The notes beneath the pieces are model-generated. The model was given only the letters and a program-made list of their open reading frames with translations, searched no databases and was not told the origin of the DNA. Positions 54,081 to 64,000 of a stretch of DNA of 64,000 nt are shown here, piece by piece. A program made the translations under genes and the position numbers. Position 1 is the first letter of the stretch. Every line of letters begins with the position of its first letter. Origin of the DNA: Cordylochernes scorpioides (Eukaryota; Arthropoda; Arachnida; Pseudoscorpiones; Chernetidae); assembly GCA_030710605.1 (NCBI GenBank), contig CP092879.1:22204801-22268800 (forward strand), read 5' to 3'.

Positions 54081-54379
54081 ATTAAAACAAACGTCGCCTC
54101 TCCCGTCAAAATAGACCCTAAAACTAAACGCCATCTATTGACCGTTTCCGTAAACTAGTTGACTCAGGTCGGTGACAAAGCCACGACACCAGCTTTGACA
54201 AACTGAGAAGCGTCCAACTATAGACCATGGTTTCGGGCTAGGTGGACGCTTCTCAGTTTGCCAAAGCTGGCATTGTTGCTATGTCACCGACCTGAGACCG
54301 CTGGTTTGCTGGGAAGGTCAATAGATGGCGATTAGTTTTATCGTCTATTATGGCGGGAGAGGCGACTTTTGTTTTAATA
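54081..54379. repeat. foldback hairpin, about 135-bp arms
   Basis: The arms start TTAAAACAAACGTCGCCTCT and end, in reverse complement, with the same word. Internal blocks GGTCGGTGACA, CCAGCTTTG and GAGAAGCGTCCA all pair, around a 22-base loop at about 54218-54240. No coding; MITE-like. Confidence 0.75.
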
Positions 54380-54777
54380 TATATTTATATACATTCTATG
54401 CAGGTAAGCACACAAATTACAAACATACCTATACATTACTTAATTTCTGAGTTTGTTTATACAAAAATGTAATGCCTTGATAAAGTTTTGGCGTTCAGCC
54501 AACCGAAATATTGGCAAATAAATCTTTTATTGAATTCAATTTAAATTTATTATATAATTGTAAATAACTACCTTGCGGTTTCTTCCAACTGCTTATATTG
54601 TTGCTTATTTGTTCAATGTATATGTTTATTCATAGCTCTTTTTCTTAATTGTTTATTTTCTTTTTGATAATTCTTTTACTTACTCTATTACAATATGAAT
54701 TACTGTAAATAGTTTCACGCGCAATTATCTAGATCGGATATAGCGTGTCTTATTTGAAACTGGTATATATATATATA
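54380..54777. other. unassigned, with an eroded hammerhead-like motif
   Basis: At 54474-54525 the plus strand reads CCTTGATAAAGTTTTGGCGT, TCAGCCAACCGAAATATTGG, CAAATAAATC. The stem UUGGC/GCCAA lies between a UUGAUAA box and GAAA, the same layout as the other motifs but with core substitutions. The rest is featureless. Confidence 0.35.
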
Positions 54778-55658
54778 TGTAATGAGTTGAGAATTCCAGT
54801 AGCTTTTGTAGAGATCCTGTCGACTAATGTAATAAGAGATGTCCTGTCGACTCACTCTAATGATTTGTTGAGTTTGATGTCGACTACTGAAATAAGTTGA
54901 AGTCCTGGTAGCTCTTGTTGTACTGTGTTGACCGAGAGGAACAGTCAGGATGTAGAGTTTTCCAGTACCTCTCTGCACCTTGAAAGACCTTTAAAAGTTC
55001 TCACAAAATACAGGCAGTCGTGGTCGAGGCAGAGTGGAAAGCTGGGGATATCCACACAAAAAACGAAGACACAGTTGCACTAAGAAAGTTCAATAACAGA
55101 TAAAAGTTGAGCTAGTAGCGCAAGATGGAGATAGACGAGTTCTTCCTAACTACATGTTGGATGAGATCGACATAACATACGACCGACGCGGCTTGCACTA
55201 AGGGTGAACTAAACTAAACTGAACTGAACTGTACTGTCAAGTCCCTGTAAAAGTGATGTATTTATAGGTTAAAAGACGGGGGGGACCTTATGTGACAGGG
55301 GCGTTTGAGAAAGGGCGCCTTTACCTGTCCAGGTGTGAGAGGGGTCTCTGCATTCCACCACATGTGACAGTGTGGGTGGCCTGTCGTGGGAATTGTGAAT
55401 CTACCTGATTTATGACTTCCATCTTTAGACTCTGTTGTTTTGGCAATACTATATGTTCGATCTCTGCTCTAGCTCAACTCTCAAATCTATTACAGATTTT
55501 ATTTATTTATCCACTTTGTACAAATTACATTACATAGGGCGATGCAATGACACAGATTAATCATGCGCATAATTATTTATAGATGTGTTTCTATATACAA
55601 CATGACAATCTTATTATAAGTTATATACACAGTATGGGGTTGTTGGTTTAAATTACCA
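54778..55658 (-). repeat. LTR, left copy
   Basis: It holds a (CTAAA/CTGAA)n-like CTAAACTAAACTGAACTGAA stretch near 55213 and several GTCGAC words near its left end. Confidence 0.75.
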
Positions 55659-58600
55659 TAGATGGGCCCCGGGAGTGAAAGGGTTTATCCGGGTTTAGGC
55701 GGGTAAAGCCTCTCTAACACAGGTAAGTAATTAAAATTTCTTTTAATTAATTTAAACTGTGAGGGTTAAAAAGGGCTATAACAAGATGATATTTGTTGGA
55801 TATATAAAAGTGAAATACAAATGACATTTTGTTTGATTAACAAAAGATGATTAAAATAAAATGATGACATAAAAATTCACATTCTAAGAGAATATTGGTG
55901 GGCGTTGGACAGGGTTAGTAGTTAAAGAATAAGCAATTGTGAGATTTACACATGCAATAAAATACTTAGGTCCAGGTGCAAAGCGAGGATATTGACTTGA
56001 GCGTCTTCCTAGGCAATGTTTCACTTGCGATCCTATATAAGGGTTACAGTGCTTTGTCACAATTTTAGGATTATTGGGTTAAAAGTTGCTGAAGAAAAGT
56101 TGTTTATTTATATGATTGGGAAAGGAGTGAAATAGAGCCATGCGATAAGTAGAATTGTAGTGACAGTAGGTGATCTGACTTGACTCGAAATCAAAGGTTG
56201 AATGTGGTCCGCTAGAGCTGAAAAAAAAAGTTGAAAGTTGAAAAAAGTGAACGCTTTGTGAATGCGTTGGTGATTTGCTCTGCGGATGAAATGAAATAAA
56301 CTCTTGAAGCTTGTTCAGACCAGAAGTTTGGATTTGTAAGTCTGGGGAACTGTGTTCAAGGAGTTTGTTGAATTACAAAATAAAAAAAAAATTGTCAAGC
56401 AGTGCTGTCGTTTTTCTACGTTGATGTGACGCAATGACTGCAAAGATAGTGATGAAAAATATAGGGAATTGGTTAAAGAATATGATTGTTGAAAACGATT
56501 GTTGTAGATGCCCGATAGTGGATGATAAACATTGTCAGATAATAAAGGTATTTAAGCAAATATAAAAAATATAGTGAATAAAAATATAGAAATATGATTG
56601 CGGGTACAAAAAGTGTAAGTGGATAAAGTTAAACCTGTAATATATAAAATATATAATAAATAATAAAATAAAAATAATTTTTGAAACAATTAGATGTTTT
56701 ACAATTATAAAATAATATAATGAAAAATAAAAGTAAATTTGATTAAAGTTTTTTTTTTTTAAATGTTGGATTAAAAAATTGTTTATATAATTGAAAGGTT
56801 GATAAAGAAAGAAAAATCAAGATAAGGAGGATAAGTTTCTTTATATAAATAAAAGAAACTTATCCTCCTTATCTTTGATTTTTCTTTCTTTATCAAGTTA
56901 CTCCAGAGGATTTTAATTTATTTAATAATTGAAAGGTAAGAATAAGAATAATTATTCAAGATTTTATACAAAATTTATAATATAATTGAAGGTTATTAAT
57001 GATTGGATAAATTTTAAGTAGTGTAAAATTGAACAAAAATTGTCTCTTTTGACGAAAAGTTACAGTTGTGGTGTGTGACTAGATTATATCCCTTTGGTAA
57101 CATCGGTGTTTCTATGACTCTGAAACTGGGAATACGTGAAATGATATTTTCGTTTGTCCTCAATGCTGGTATGTAGAGAATGATTTCTATTTCGCGTTAA
57201 AAAGTCTATATAAGACTTAACCAAATTGTTTTAATTGGTGTTATCAATTAACATGTAAAATGTTTAATGTATGATGTGTTGTGATTAAGGCGTTGTGCGA
57301 GATTTGTGAGATTATCGAGGAAATCTAAATGGTTAGTGTGAAACATGTGTTAAAAATGGCGATCATGAAGCTAGCGGTCAAGATGACTGCTTGAGGGGGG
57401 GAGAGAAGAGATTCTCAAAAGATAGTAGTTGACCAGGGGAGTGACGTCATAAAGGGCGTCCACTTCCTTTTTTTCACGGAAATTCTATTTTTGGGGTGGT
57501 CACACGTGCGGGGTATTTATTTTCTGTCTTACTTGAAACTGATTTTCTCTCTCTTCTTTTGTTGAAGTTTGGCAATTTTCTTGCCTATTTTTAAATATAG
57601 TTTTCTCGATGTTCGTAAGTGTTGTGTCTCTAAATCAGTTTAGACTTAGTAAAATTGTTATACGATGATTTCAGGCTAGAAGTGAGTGAAAGATATGACT
57701 TTCGACGTGGACACGCTTTGAGGTGAGAAGTGTCACAGGCGTGAAGGGCGTCTTTGGCCTGAAAAGTGAAAAAGTCTTGTGGTGTGGCACTGTGACACGA
57801 AGTGAGATATGTGAATAAAAAGGTGTCACGTGAAGTCATAGTTTGGTACAAAATCTAACCTGTTTCGCCATAAATAACAAATTTACTAAAGTCATGGGTG
57901 GTTGTTGTATGAAACACATCGAGAGAATATTTGACTGTTAGTGGATGTGGCACGCTTAATGTGAAATTATTTTATTGTGGCGACGATATAGAGCTAAGTG
58001 GCTCGAAATTGGATTTGTGTGTTAAGTCGCGCACTAAAAATTGTTTCCAATTGGATAAAGTGATGTGTGAGTGTTGTAACGTTTGTTGAGAGATGTATGG
58101 TTGATTAATTATGCATGTAAAATGAAAAGACGAGGGAGTGTATTTATCCTCGAATATTAACGATTGTAATCGTTTTGGAAGGCTGTGATTAATTTATATT
58201 TAAAATTTGAATATACTTTTTAAATCGTTGATTATGTTAGTTAAAATGATTCTTATAAAAGGGCAATGTCGTGAGAGTTACAAATAATTTGAATTGGGCG
58301 CTTACTTAAAATGGTGAACATTACCAAATTTTAAGAATTGATAAAGATATTGGACTTTTGGTATAAAGATAACTAATAAGTAAAACAAAAATAAGTTGAG
58401 AATTATGATGAATGAGATTTTTTTTTAAATAATAATAATGATTTTTTTTTCAAGTCGTAGCTTTGGATAATGCCATTTTAGGTAAATTTAGGAAAGGCAT
58501 GTAAGATTAGTAAATTAGTAAAAATGCGTGATGGGCGAATTTTTTTTTAAGTAAAATTGAGAGTAATAACTTGAAATTTATAATTTGATTAAAGATTAAA

Positions 58601-59232
58601 GTAAATTTGATAAAAATGAGAGTGTGAACGTTTTAAAAATTGAATAAAAAATGATATAACAAGGTAAAAATTGATTTTAAAATGCTTAAAGTTAAAATAT
58701 AAGTACAAAAATTATGGGGAATCAAGTTGTGAAGTTGAGGATGAGGTTAAGGTAGGTTTTTAAAAACTTACAATTTGGATGAAAGTTCAGTCAGGAGACT
58801 TGGTCTTTGAGGGTCGTCCTGTTGTCGGGGAAGTCGCTCCATGTAGATCTTATAGAAGCTTGTAACTTCTGGAAAGTTGTTTGTCGCTTGTTGCCTTGAG
58901 CATTGTCGATGATGTCAGGTCGAAGGTGGAACTTGTCACAGGGTTTGGGTCACATCGCTGCTCGGTTTCCATGTCGTGTGGGAAGTTCGGCTTTGTCGTT
59001 GGCGCGGTCAGCTTGCTCCCGGCGTTGGCGATCGGTTAGCGGGTATGCGGAAGTCCGTTGGGGCGGCGTTTCTTCCGTAAATATCGTCTCTTGTTGGGGG
59101 GAGAGATGGCTTTGTCGTTTCGTTGGAATGGCGGGTTTGTTCCTCTATCTTTGCTCGTTCTCGCTTCTTATCTGAACAGTCTTCTTACCTCTTCGTTGTG
59201 TCATCCTTCGTTTTGGTCATCCTGTCGGCTCA
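55659..59232 (-). other. non-coding interior of the LTR element
   Basis: AT-rich and G-biased on the plus strand (C-biased on the sense strand). It includes a near-perfect hairpin at 56801-56894. The frames 57630-57851 (minus) and 58903-59175 (plus) have no known domain. Confidence 0.45.
56801..56894. repeat. nested perfect hairpin
   Basis: GATAAAGAAAGAAAAATCAA, GATAAGGAGGATAAGTTTCT is followed after a short loop by its complement. The GAGGATAAGTTTCTTT part also forms the outer part of the 10711-10927 foldback, which links the two. Confidence 0.65.
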
Positions 59233-60117
59233 TGTAATGAGTTGAGAATTCCAGTAGCTTTTGTAGAGATCCTGTCGACTAATGTAATAAGAGATGTCCT
59301 GTCGACTCACTGTAATGATTTGTTGAGTTTGATGTCGACTACTGAAATAAGTTGAAGTCCTGGTAGCTCTTGTTGTACTGTGTTGACCGAGAGGAACAGT
59401 CAGGATGTAGAGTTTTCCAGTACCTCTCTGCACCTTGGAAGACCTTTAAAAGTTCTCACAAAATACAGGCAGTCGTGGTCGAGGCAGAGTGGAAAGCTGG
59501 GGATATCCACACAAAAAAGGAAGACACAGTTGCACTAAGAAAGTTCCGTAACAGATAAAAGTTGAGCTAGTAGCGCAAGATGGAGATAGACGAGTTCTTC
59601 CTAACTACATGTTGGATGTGATCGACATAACATACGACCGACGCGGCTTGCACTAAGGGTGAACTAAACTAAACTGAACTGAACTGTACTGTCAAGTCCC
59701 TGTAAAAGTGATGTATTTATAGGTTAAAAGACGGGGGGGGGGGACCTTATGTGACAGGGGCGTTTGAGAAAGGGCGCCTTTACCTGTCCAGGTGTGAGAG
59801 GGGTCTCTGCATTCCACCACATGTGACAGTGTGGGTGGCCTGTCGTGGGAATTGTGAATCTACCTGATTTATGACTTCCATCTTTAGACTCTGTTGTTTT
59901 GGCAATACTATATGTTCGATCTCTGCTCTAGCTCAACTCTTAAATCTATTACAGATTTTATTTATTTATCCACTTTGTACAAATTACATTACATAGGGCG
60001 ATGCAATGACACAGATTAATCATGCGCATAATTATTTATAGATGTGTTTCTATATACAACATGACAATCTTATTATAAGTTATATACACAGTATGGGGTT
60101 GTTGGTTTAAATTACCA
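59233..60117 (-). repeat. LTR, right copy
   Basis: It is the near-identical partner of 54778-55658. A G run at about 59733-59742 is longer than in the other copy. Confidence 0.75.
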
Positions 60118-60364
60118 TATATATATATATATAATAAATAAATCATTTTATATAAAATTTATTTATTTAGAAAGTGGAGCACAATTCGTATTGTAATTAG
60201 ATTTTATTCAAATGAATATTTGTTATATTCTCTTAGTAAAGAATTTCATTTCTAAATTATATTAATTGTGGAAAAATAATAATAATTGAACAATAGTCAG
60301 GTATTTGTAAAAAAAATAAAATAAATAAAGATATATCTTGACCGCTCATATGAACATTTTAAAT
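60118..60364. other. TA microsatellite and AT-rich spacer
   Basis: The TA run at 60117-60132 is the insertion site of the LTR element. Nothing else was recognised. Confidence 0.4.
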
Positions 60365-60960
60365 GGCATATTTTCCCACTAGGCCATTGAGAAGGGAAAA
60401 ATAGACCTAACCCACCAAATACATGAAATCCTGAGCCGACTTGACACAATGGACGAAAGATGTACCATGCAATAGATACCAGCCCACGTTGGAATAGAGG
60501 GCAATGAACAGGCTGATGGCGTAGCGAAGGAAGGATGAAAACAGGCACTGGAAACCAGTTCAATAACACTGAAAGATGCAAATACAATATCAAAACTCAT
60601 TACCAAACCAAAATACCCTAGCCTATATGCAACCTCAACATTAACAGAGAATTAACAACAACAATTTCAATAATCAGAACAGGATATTTTAAAGGGATGA
60701 AGATAAACCCAGACATGACTAGATCCTACAGGACTTGCAGTAGCTGTCACAACACCCAACTCACTCCGGACCACAAAACAGTTGCCTGGCCATCCTTGTA
60801 GCTCTCTATATCGCAGACATCAATCCAGAAGAGGACATCCATACGGACAAGGCACCTCGGTTGGCCGGTATCGTGATCAGGGTGCATGGACCGATCTGAT
60901 CTGTTCCATGAATAAGAAACCACCACTACTATCATTAATCTTATAAAAATATTTAAAGGA
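60365..60960 (+). pseudogene. LINE RNase H and C-terminal relic
   Basis: Plus-strand frames encode IPAHVGIEGNEQADGVAKE (about 60475-60535), the H...GNExAD box of LINE RNase H, then after stops YFKGMKINPDMTRSYRTCSS and CHNTQLTPDH, the C-terminal knuckle region of I-clade LINEs. Several stops and frame shifts are present. This is a different LINE family from the tails at 10 and 36 kb. Confidence 0.7.
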
Positions 60961-61277
60961 ATGTGTCAAAATTATCATGTGTGTTAAAAATCATTTTCTT
61001 CACTTAAAAAAATAATAAGATAATATATATAATATGAATGTTATTTTTATGTGTGTGCCAAAATATTTGATATTATATATCTACTATAATTATATTTAAC
61101 ATTTCAAATAATCAAATGACTATATTCCAAAAAAGTGTTGACAGTTAATAATTTAAATAAAAATAGGGTATATCTAGGAATGAGTTATTTTTAGGAAATT
61201 TTATTTATTGTATCTAGAATTTTAGCCTACCCTTTTATATAAGAGAACATTGTGTATCTTAAAATAATAAGGAAACA
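60961..61277. other. unassigned AT-rich
   Basis: No feature was recognised. Confidence 0.3.
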
Positions 61278-61519
61278 GTTCTTCAAATTATAGACACTTC
61301 GGCCAGTAAATCTTTTTATTGTCTCGACGTTTCGAAAAAAATCTGTCCTCGTCAGGAGCGAACAAAAATTAAAACAATTGGCAAAGCGTTAAAATTTTTT
61401 AAACGCTTTGCCAAATGTTTTAATTTTTGTTCACTCCTGACGAGGACAAAATATTTTTGTCGAAATGTCGAGACGATAAAAAGATTTACTGGCCGAAGTG
61501 TCTATAATTTGAAGAACTA
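61278..61519. repeat. foldback with two hammerhead ribozyme candidates
   Basis: The arms start AGTTCTTCAAATTATAGACA and pair almost perfectly around about 61397. Each arm holds CTGACGA ... CGAAA followed by a (C/T)GTCGAGAC(G/A)AUAAA-type end: plus strand 61437-61480, minus strand about 61316-61360. Here the 5' box is a perfect CUGANGA. The right-arm stem GAC/GUC and the left-arm stem GGA/UUC differ but both pair. This is the closest match to a hammerhead core in the window. Confidence 0.65.
61437..61480 (+). ncRNA. hammerhead ribozyme candidate
   Basis: CTGACGA at 61437-61443, stem II GAC (61445-61447) with GTC (61459-61461), GAAA at 61462-61465, a short stem III TGTC-GA-GACG, then AUA as a possible cleavage triplet. 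One G is unpaired next to stem II, and stem I is weak. The core residues C3, U4, G5, A6, G8, A9, G12, A13 and A14 are all present. Confidence 0.5.
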
Positions 61520-62508
61520 TGAATGCCGGGCAAGGCAGCCTTTATCTTTACGATCATAATGAAACGTGCAAATATACTAGGTTTGATCTTGTGTGAACTT
61601 GTTAGAGGGTCTGCTAACTCCCTAAGACATAGAGTCATCTGTCTTTGTAGTTCTACTTTTAGAAACTGTTTCTATTTTCTGAAATCCCGTTTAAGAGAGA
61701 ATGTCTTGTGAAAGACATGTCATGAACCATACATCGAACAATGTAAAATTTTGATTTAATTATTATTATTTATAGATAATATATGGTTTTGCTGTAGAAT
61801 GAAGGGTCTATAAGTCTGAAAAGGTTATGGGTCATAAATAAAATCCAAAAAGAGATTTATATTCCTAGATGGCTCATATAATATTTTAGTTATTAAAATT
61901 AAAGATAATTCGGCCAGTAAAAGATTTATACATGCCAAAATATATTTTATTTTAAGAACTATGAATGCCAGCAAGGGGGGCAACCTCTATATTACTATAT
62001 TATTATTATCTATACATTTCATTATTTTGATACAAGGGTTCTAATTAGTATATTAAACATAGTAGTTAATTATAAAATAATACAATATTGGGATATAATA
62101 AATATAGATATTGAACTTCAAACATTTACGAAGTGTTCGAAATTAAATCTTGAAGTGTAAAACTTGGTAACCAGAAATGTCTCTTTTAAAAAGACGCTAA
62201 AGGTATGATGGGTGAATTGGTTTGCCGTGCACGTTCGAACCCCTCAGGAGAACATTTTATTTTTAGAGCAAATAAAATTCCTCAAGACTTTGAAGAATCA
62301 AACGTGCTCAAAGCCAAGAAAACAAACACGTCGCCCAGAAGTAAATTTTAATCACAATACCGAATTATGTTTTCAGCATGAAACATATTGTGTAAGATTA
62401 TTATTAGAATGATACACTTAATAATTTCCTCTTTCAATTAATTTGTAAATAATTGAGGTTAAAACAAATAAAAGCATATTTCTTTTAATAATAGCATCAA
62501 TAATTATT
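61520..62508. other. mostly unassigned; partial copy of the 61278 element at 61905-62005
   Basis: TTCGGCCAGTAAAAGATTTA then AAGAACTATGAATGCC near 61909-61968 repeats the arm and right flank of the 61278-61519 element. The frames 61523-61711 and 62212-62412 have no known motif. Confidence 0.35.
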
Positions 62509-62893
62509 CCTACAGACCTTACTACAATGATAAAGTTATTGAATGAGAGAGCTTGGTGTAACAATGGTGAACCCTTTCAGTAATTTCGCCAAATTAATCT
62601 CCAGACCGTTCTACAATTGTATTGGCTTTATTATATAACCTGCATTTACTATGGAAGGCAGCTTGGGGGTGTTTAGGAGATAGCTTATGTATGGACATAA
62701 GCTTATGTCTATAGGTTCCCTAAACACCACTAAGCTGCCTTCCTTATAAAATACAGGGTTTATAACAAAACCAATCAAATACAACAGTAGAGCTGTCTGT
62801 AAATTAATTTGGCGAAACCGCTGAGAGGGTTTACCATTGATGATCCAAGCTCTCTCATTCAATAACTTTATCATTGTAGTAAGGTCTGTAGAG
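62509..62893. repeat. complete palindromic copy of family R
   Basis: Both arms are present: CTACAGACCTTACTACAATG ... and its reverse complement at the right end (CATTGTAGTAAGGTCTGTAG), with the family R core in each arm (minus at about 62553-62600, plus at 62809-62860) and a palindromic centre ATAAGCTTAT near 62701. This 385-bp hairpin shows that family R is a foldback element. Confidence 0.75.
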
Positions 62894-63540
62894 AAAATAT
62901 TTTATGCATTTATTAAAAAGAAACACATTGCCAGAAAGATTGTAAAGATATATGGCTATTGAATTTATATAAATTCTATCTTTCAAAATGGTAAGATCTT
63001 AAAAACAGCTATAACGATATGTAGACTTTAAAATAACGTTGATAACGTATTTCACAAAAGATATTTTGACTAATTTATTAGTATTCGCAATAGAGGATTC
63101 ACCAATGATGAGCCAAGACCTCTCATTCAATAACTTCATCATTGCAGTAAGGCGAGTAGAGATAATATTTGATGCTATTATTAAAAATCAACACATTCCC
63201 AGAAAAATATAATTGTTGTCAATTTTAAAACTAGAACGTTCTAAAATATTTGAAGGATCAAACATAGCTTTGAATAATTGACACGCTACAGATATTATCA
63301 ATTCAAAATATCAAACTAAAATAGAATTTTCTGCAACCTAAAATGTGCACTGCAGTGTGAGTATGAATGCATATTACCCGCAACTTGGATTTATTCAATT
63401 AATTATTTAAATTTGAAGTTACCTTAAATACTTAAAAAAGAATATTATTAACCCAAACACACTCTACTTAATTAAAAATATCTAATATATAGTTCTGAAA
63501 TAATATCTTCATTCTAAATATTGTATACTTTATATAATTA
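62894..63540. other. AT-rich, with a family R core fragment at 63085-63200
   Basis: GAGGATTCACCAATGATGAG then CCAAGACCTCTC at about 63093-63125, followed by the CATTGCAGTAAGGCGAGTAG terminal block, marks a partial plus-strand copy. No gene was recognised. Confidence 0.4.
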
Positions 63541-63640
63541 NNNNNNNNNNNNNNNNNNNNNNNNNNNNNNNNNNNNNNNNNNNNNNNNNNNNNNNNNNNN
63601 NNNNNNNNNNNNNNNNNNNNNNNNNNNNNNNNNNNNNNNN
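63541..63640. other. assembly gap (100 N)
   Basis: Exactly 100 undetermined bases, a conventional placeholder for a gap of unknown length. The sequence to its right may not be adjacent in the genome. Confidence 0.98.
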
Positions 63641-64000
63641 GTATGTCTCTTATTGATTGTTCTTTCTACTCTTCTTCTTTGTCTACTGTTCTTTCGCTAT
63701 GGTAGGGTCTCAGGAATTCAGATGGTTCGAACAATTCCTTTATTTGCCAAATCAAACAATCATGAACTGTTCCCCACCTCACGCCTGTGTGTGATCATGA
63801 GGCTTTTCTTAGAGGTGACTCACACGCCAGTCTGTAATGTTGAGCTATTCCTCAAGAGACAATAACACGTTTGCGCGTGATCTCTTGATGCCATATTATT
63901 AATCTATATCATATATCTAGTTCAATCTCTGAATTTTAACTGTATTTGATGGTATAAGGGAAATTAAACATTGTTAGCTAGTTATAAATGACCGCGTGTC
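63641..64000. other. unassigned
   Basis: The sequence is pyrimidine-rich at first, then mixed. The frame crossing the gap is artificial. No feature was recognised. Confidence 0.3.

Larger units (their letters stand above)
54778..60117 (-). mobile_element. non-autonomous LTR retrotransposon, inverted relative of 4288-9725
   Basis: LTRs 54778-55658 and 59233-60117 (881 and 885 bp) start TGTAATGAG and end AAATTACCA, and are almost identical except for one G-run length. Both outer flanks are TATATATA repeats, so the insertion went into a TA microsatellite. The interior of about 3.6 kb aligns in reverse complement with 5049-8937 but lacks the Helitron-like insertion. The inner edge of the 59233 LTR has GCCGACAGGATGACC on the minus strand, the presumed primer region. 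No recognisable coding sequence. LTR identity suggests a recent insertion. Confidence 0.75.

Noticed and set aside
63521..63865. 114-codon gene spanning the N run
   Set aside because: The frame crosses an assembly gap of unknown length and has no support on either side.

Overview
The window reads as an AT-rich invertebrate nuclear genome, most likely arthropod. I base this on the mix of elements: Penelope-like retroelements with a GIY-YIG domain, a BEL/Pao element, a copia element primed by an initiator-Met tRNA fragment, mariner, hAT, I/Jockey-type LINE tails, a U6 snRNA pseudogene and an assembly gap of exactly 100 N. I found no host protein-coding gene that I can defend. Almost everything recognisable is a transposable element or its debris, so this looks like a deeply nested repeat island.

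Layout. 1-705: 5' end of a minus-strand copia element (LTR, primer site, gag start). 1285-3240: arms of a foldback repeat family (here called family R) and a possible solo LTR. 4288-9725: a 5.4 kb LTR element with almost no coding capacity, which carries a nested Helitron-like insertion with a tRNA-Gly-like gene. 9.9-17.7 kb: LINE fragments, a 36-bp minisatellite, foldback hairpins and a decayed Penelope. 17868-27214: four Penelope copies arranged as a giant head-to-head palindrome with arms of about 4.3 kb. 27215-33016: a second LTR element with a 2.75 kb hAT transposon inside. 33-44 kb: hairpin elements, a hAT MITE with target duplication, LINE and mariner relics and a solo LTR. 44478-50412: a young BEL/Pao element with near-identical LTRs, a perfect 5-bp target duplication and a long open frame that lacks the integrase. 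50.4-54.4 kb: nested foldbacks, tandem duplications and a U6/SINE chimera. 54778-60117: a second copy, inverted, of the 4288-9725 family. 60-64 kb: a LINE RNase H relic, a paired hammerhead-like hairpin, the most complete palindromic copy of family R, and a gap.

Themes. (1) A hammerhead-like motif (conserved 5' box, a stem that changes sequence but keeps pairing, then GAAAGC) sits downstream of every Penelope ORF here. It also recurs, often as inverted pairs, in short hairpin elements across the window, which suggests ribozyme-bearing derivatives of the Penelope terminal repeat. (2) Family R carries a conserved block in which two interleaved stems covary between copies, as in a pseudoknot. 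(3) The BEL LTR holds four tandem hairpins, 43-45 bp apart, with changing stems and a nearly constant loop. (4) Two independent insertions of one Helitron-like element can be bounded by comparison with empty sites, and one of them carries tRNA-Gly.

All family names come from motifs read by eye. No database search was possible, and the boundaries of old elements are approximate.
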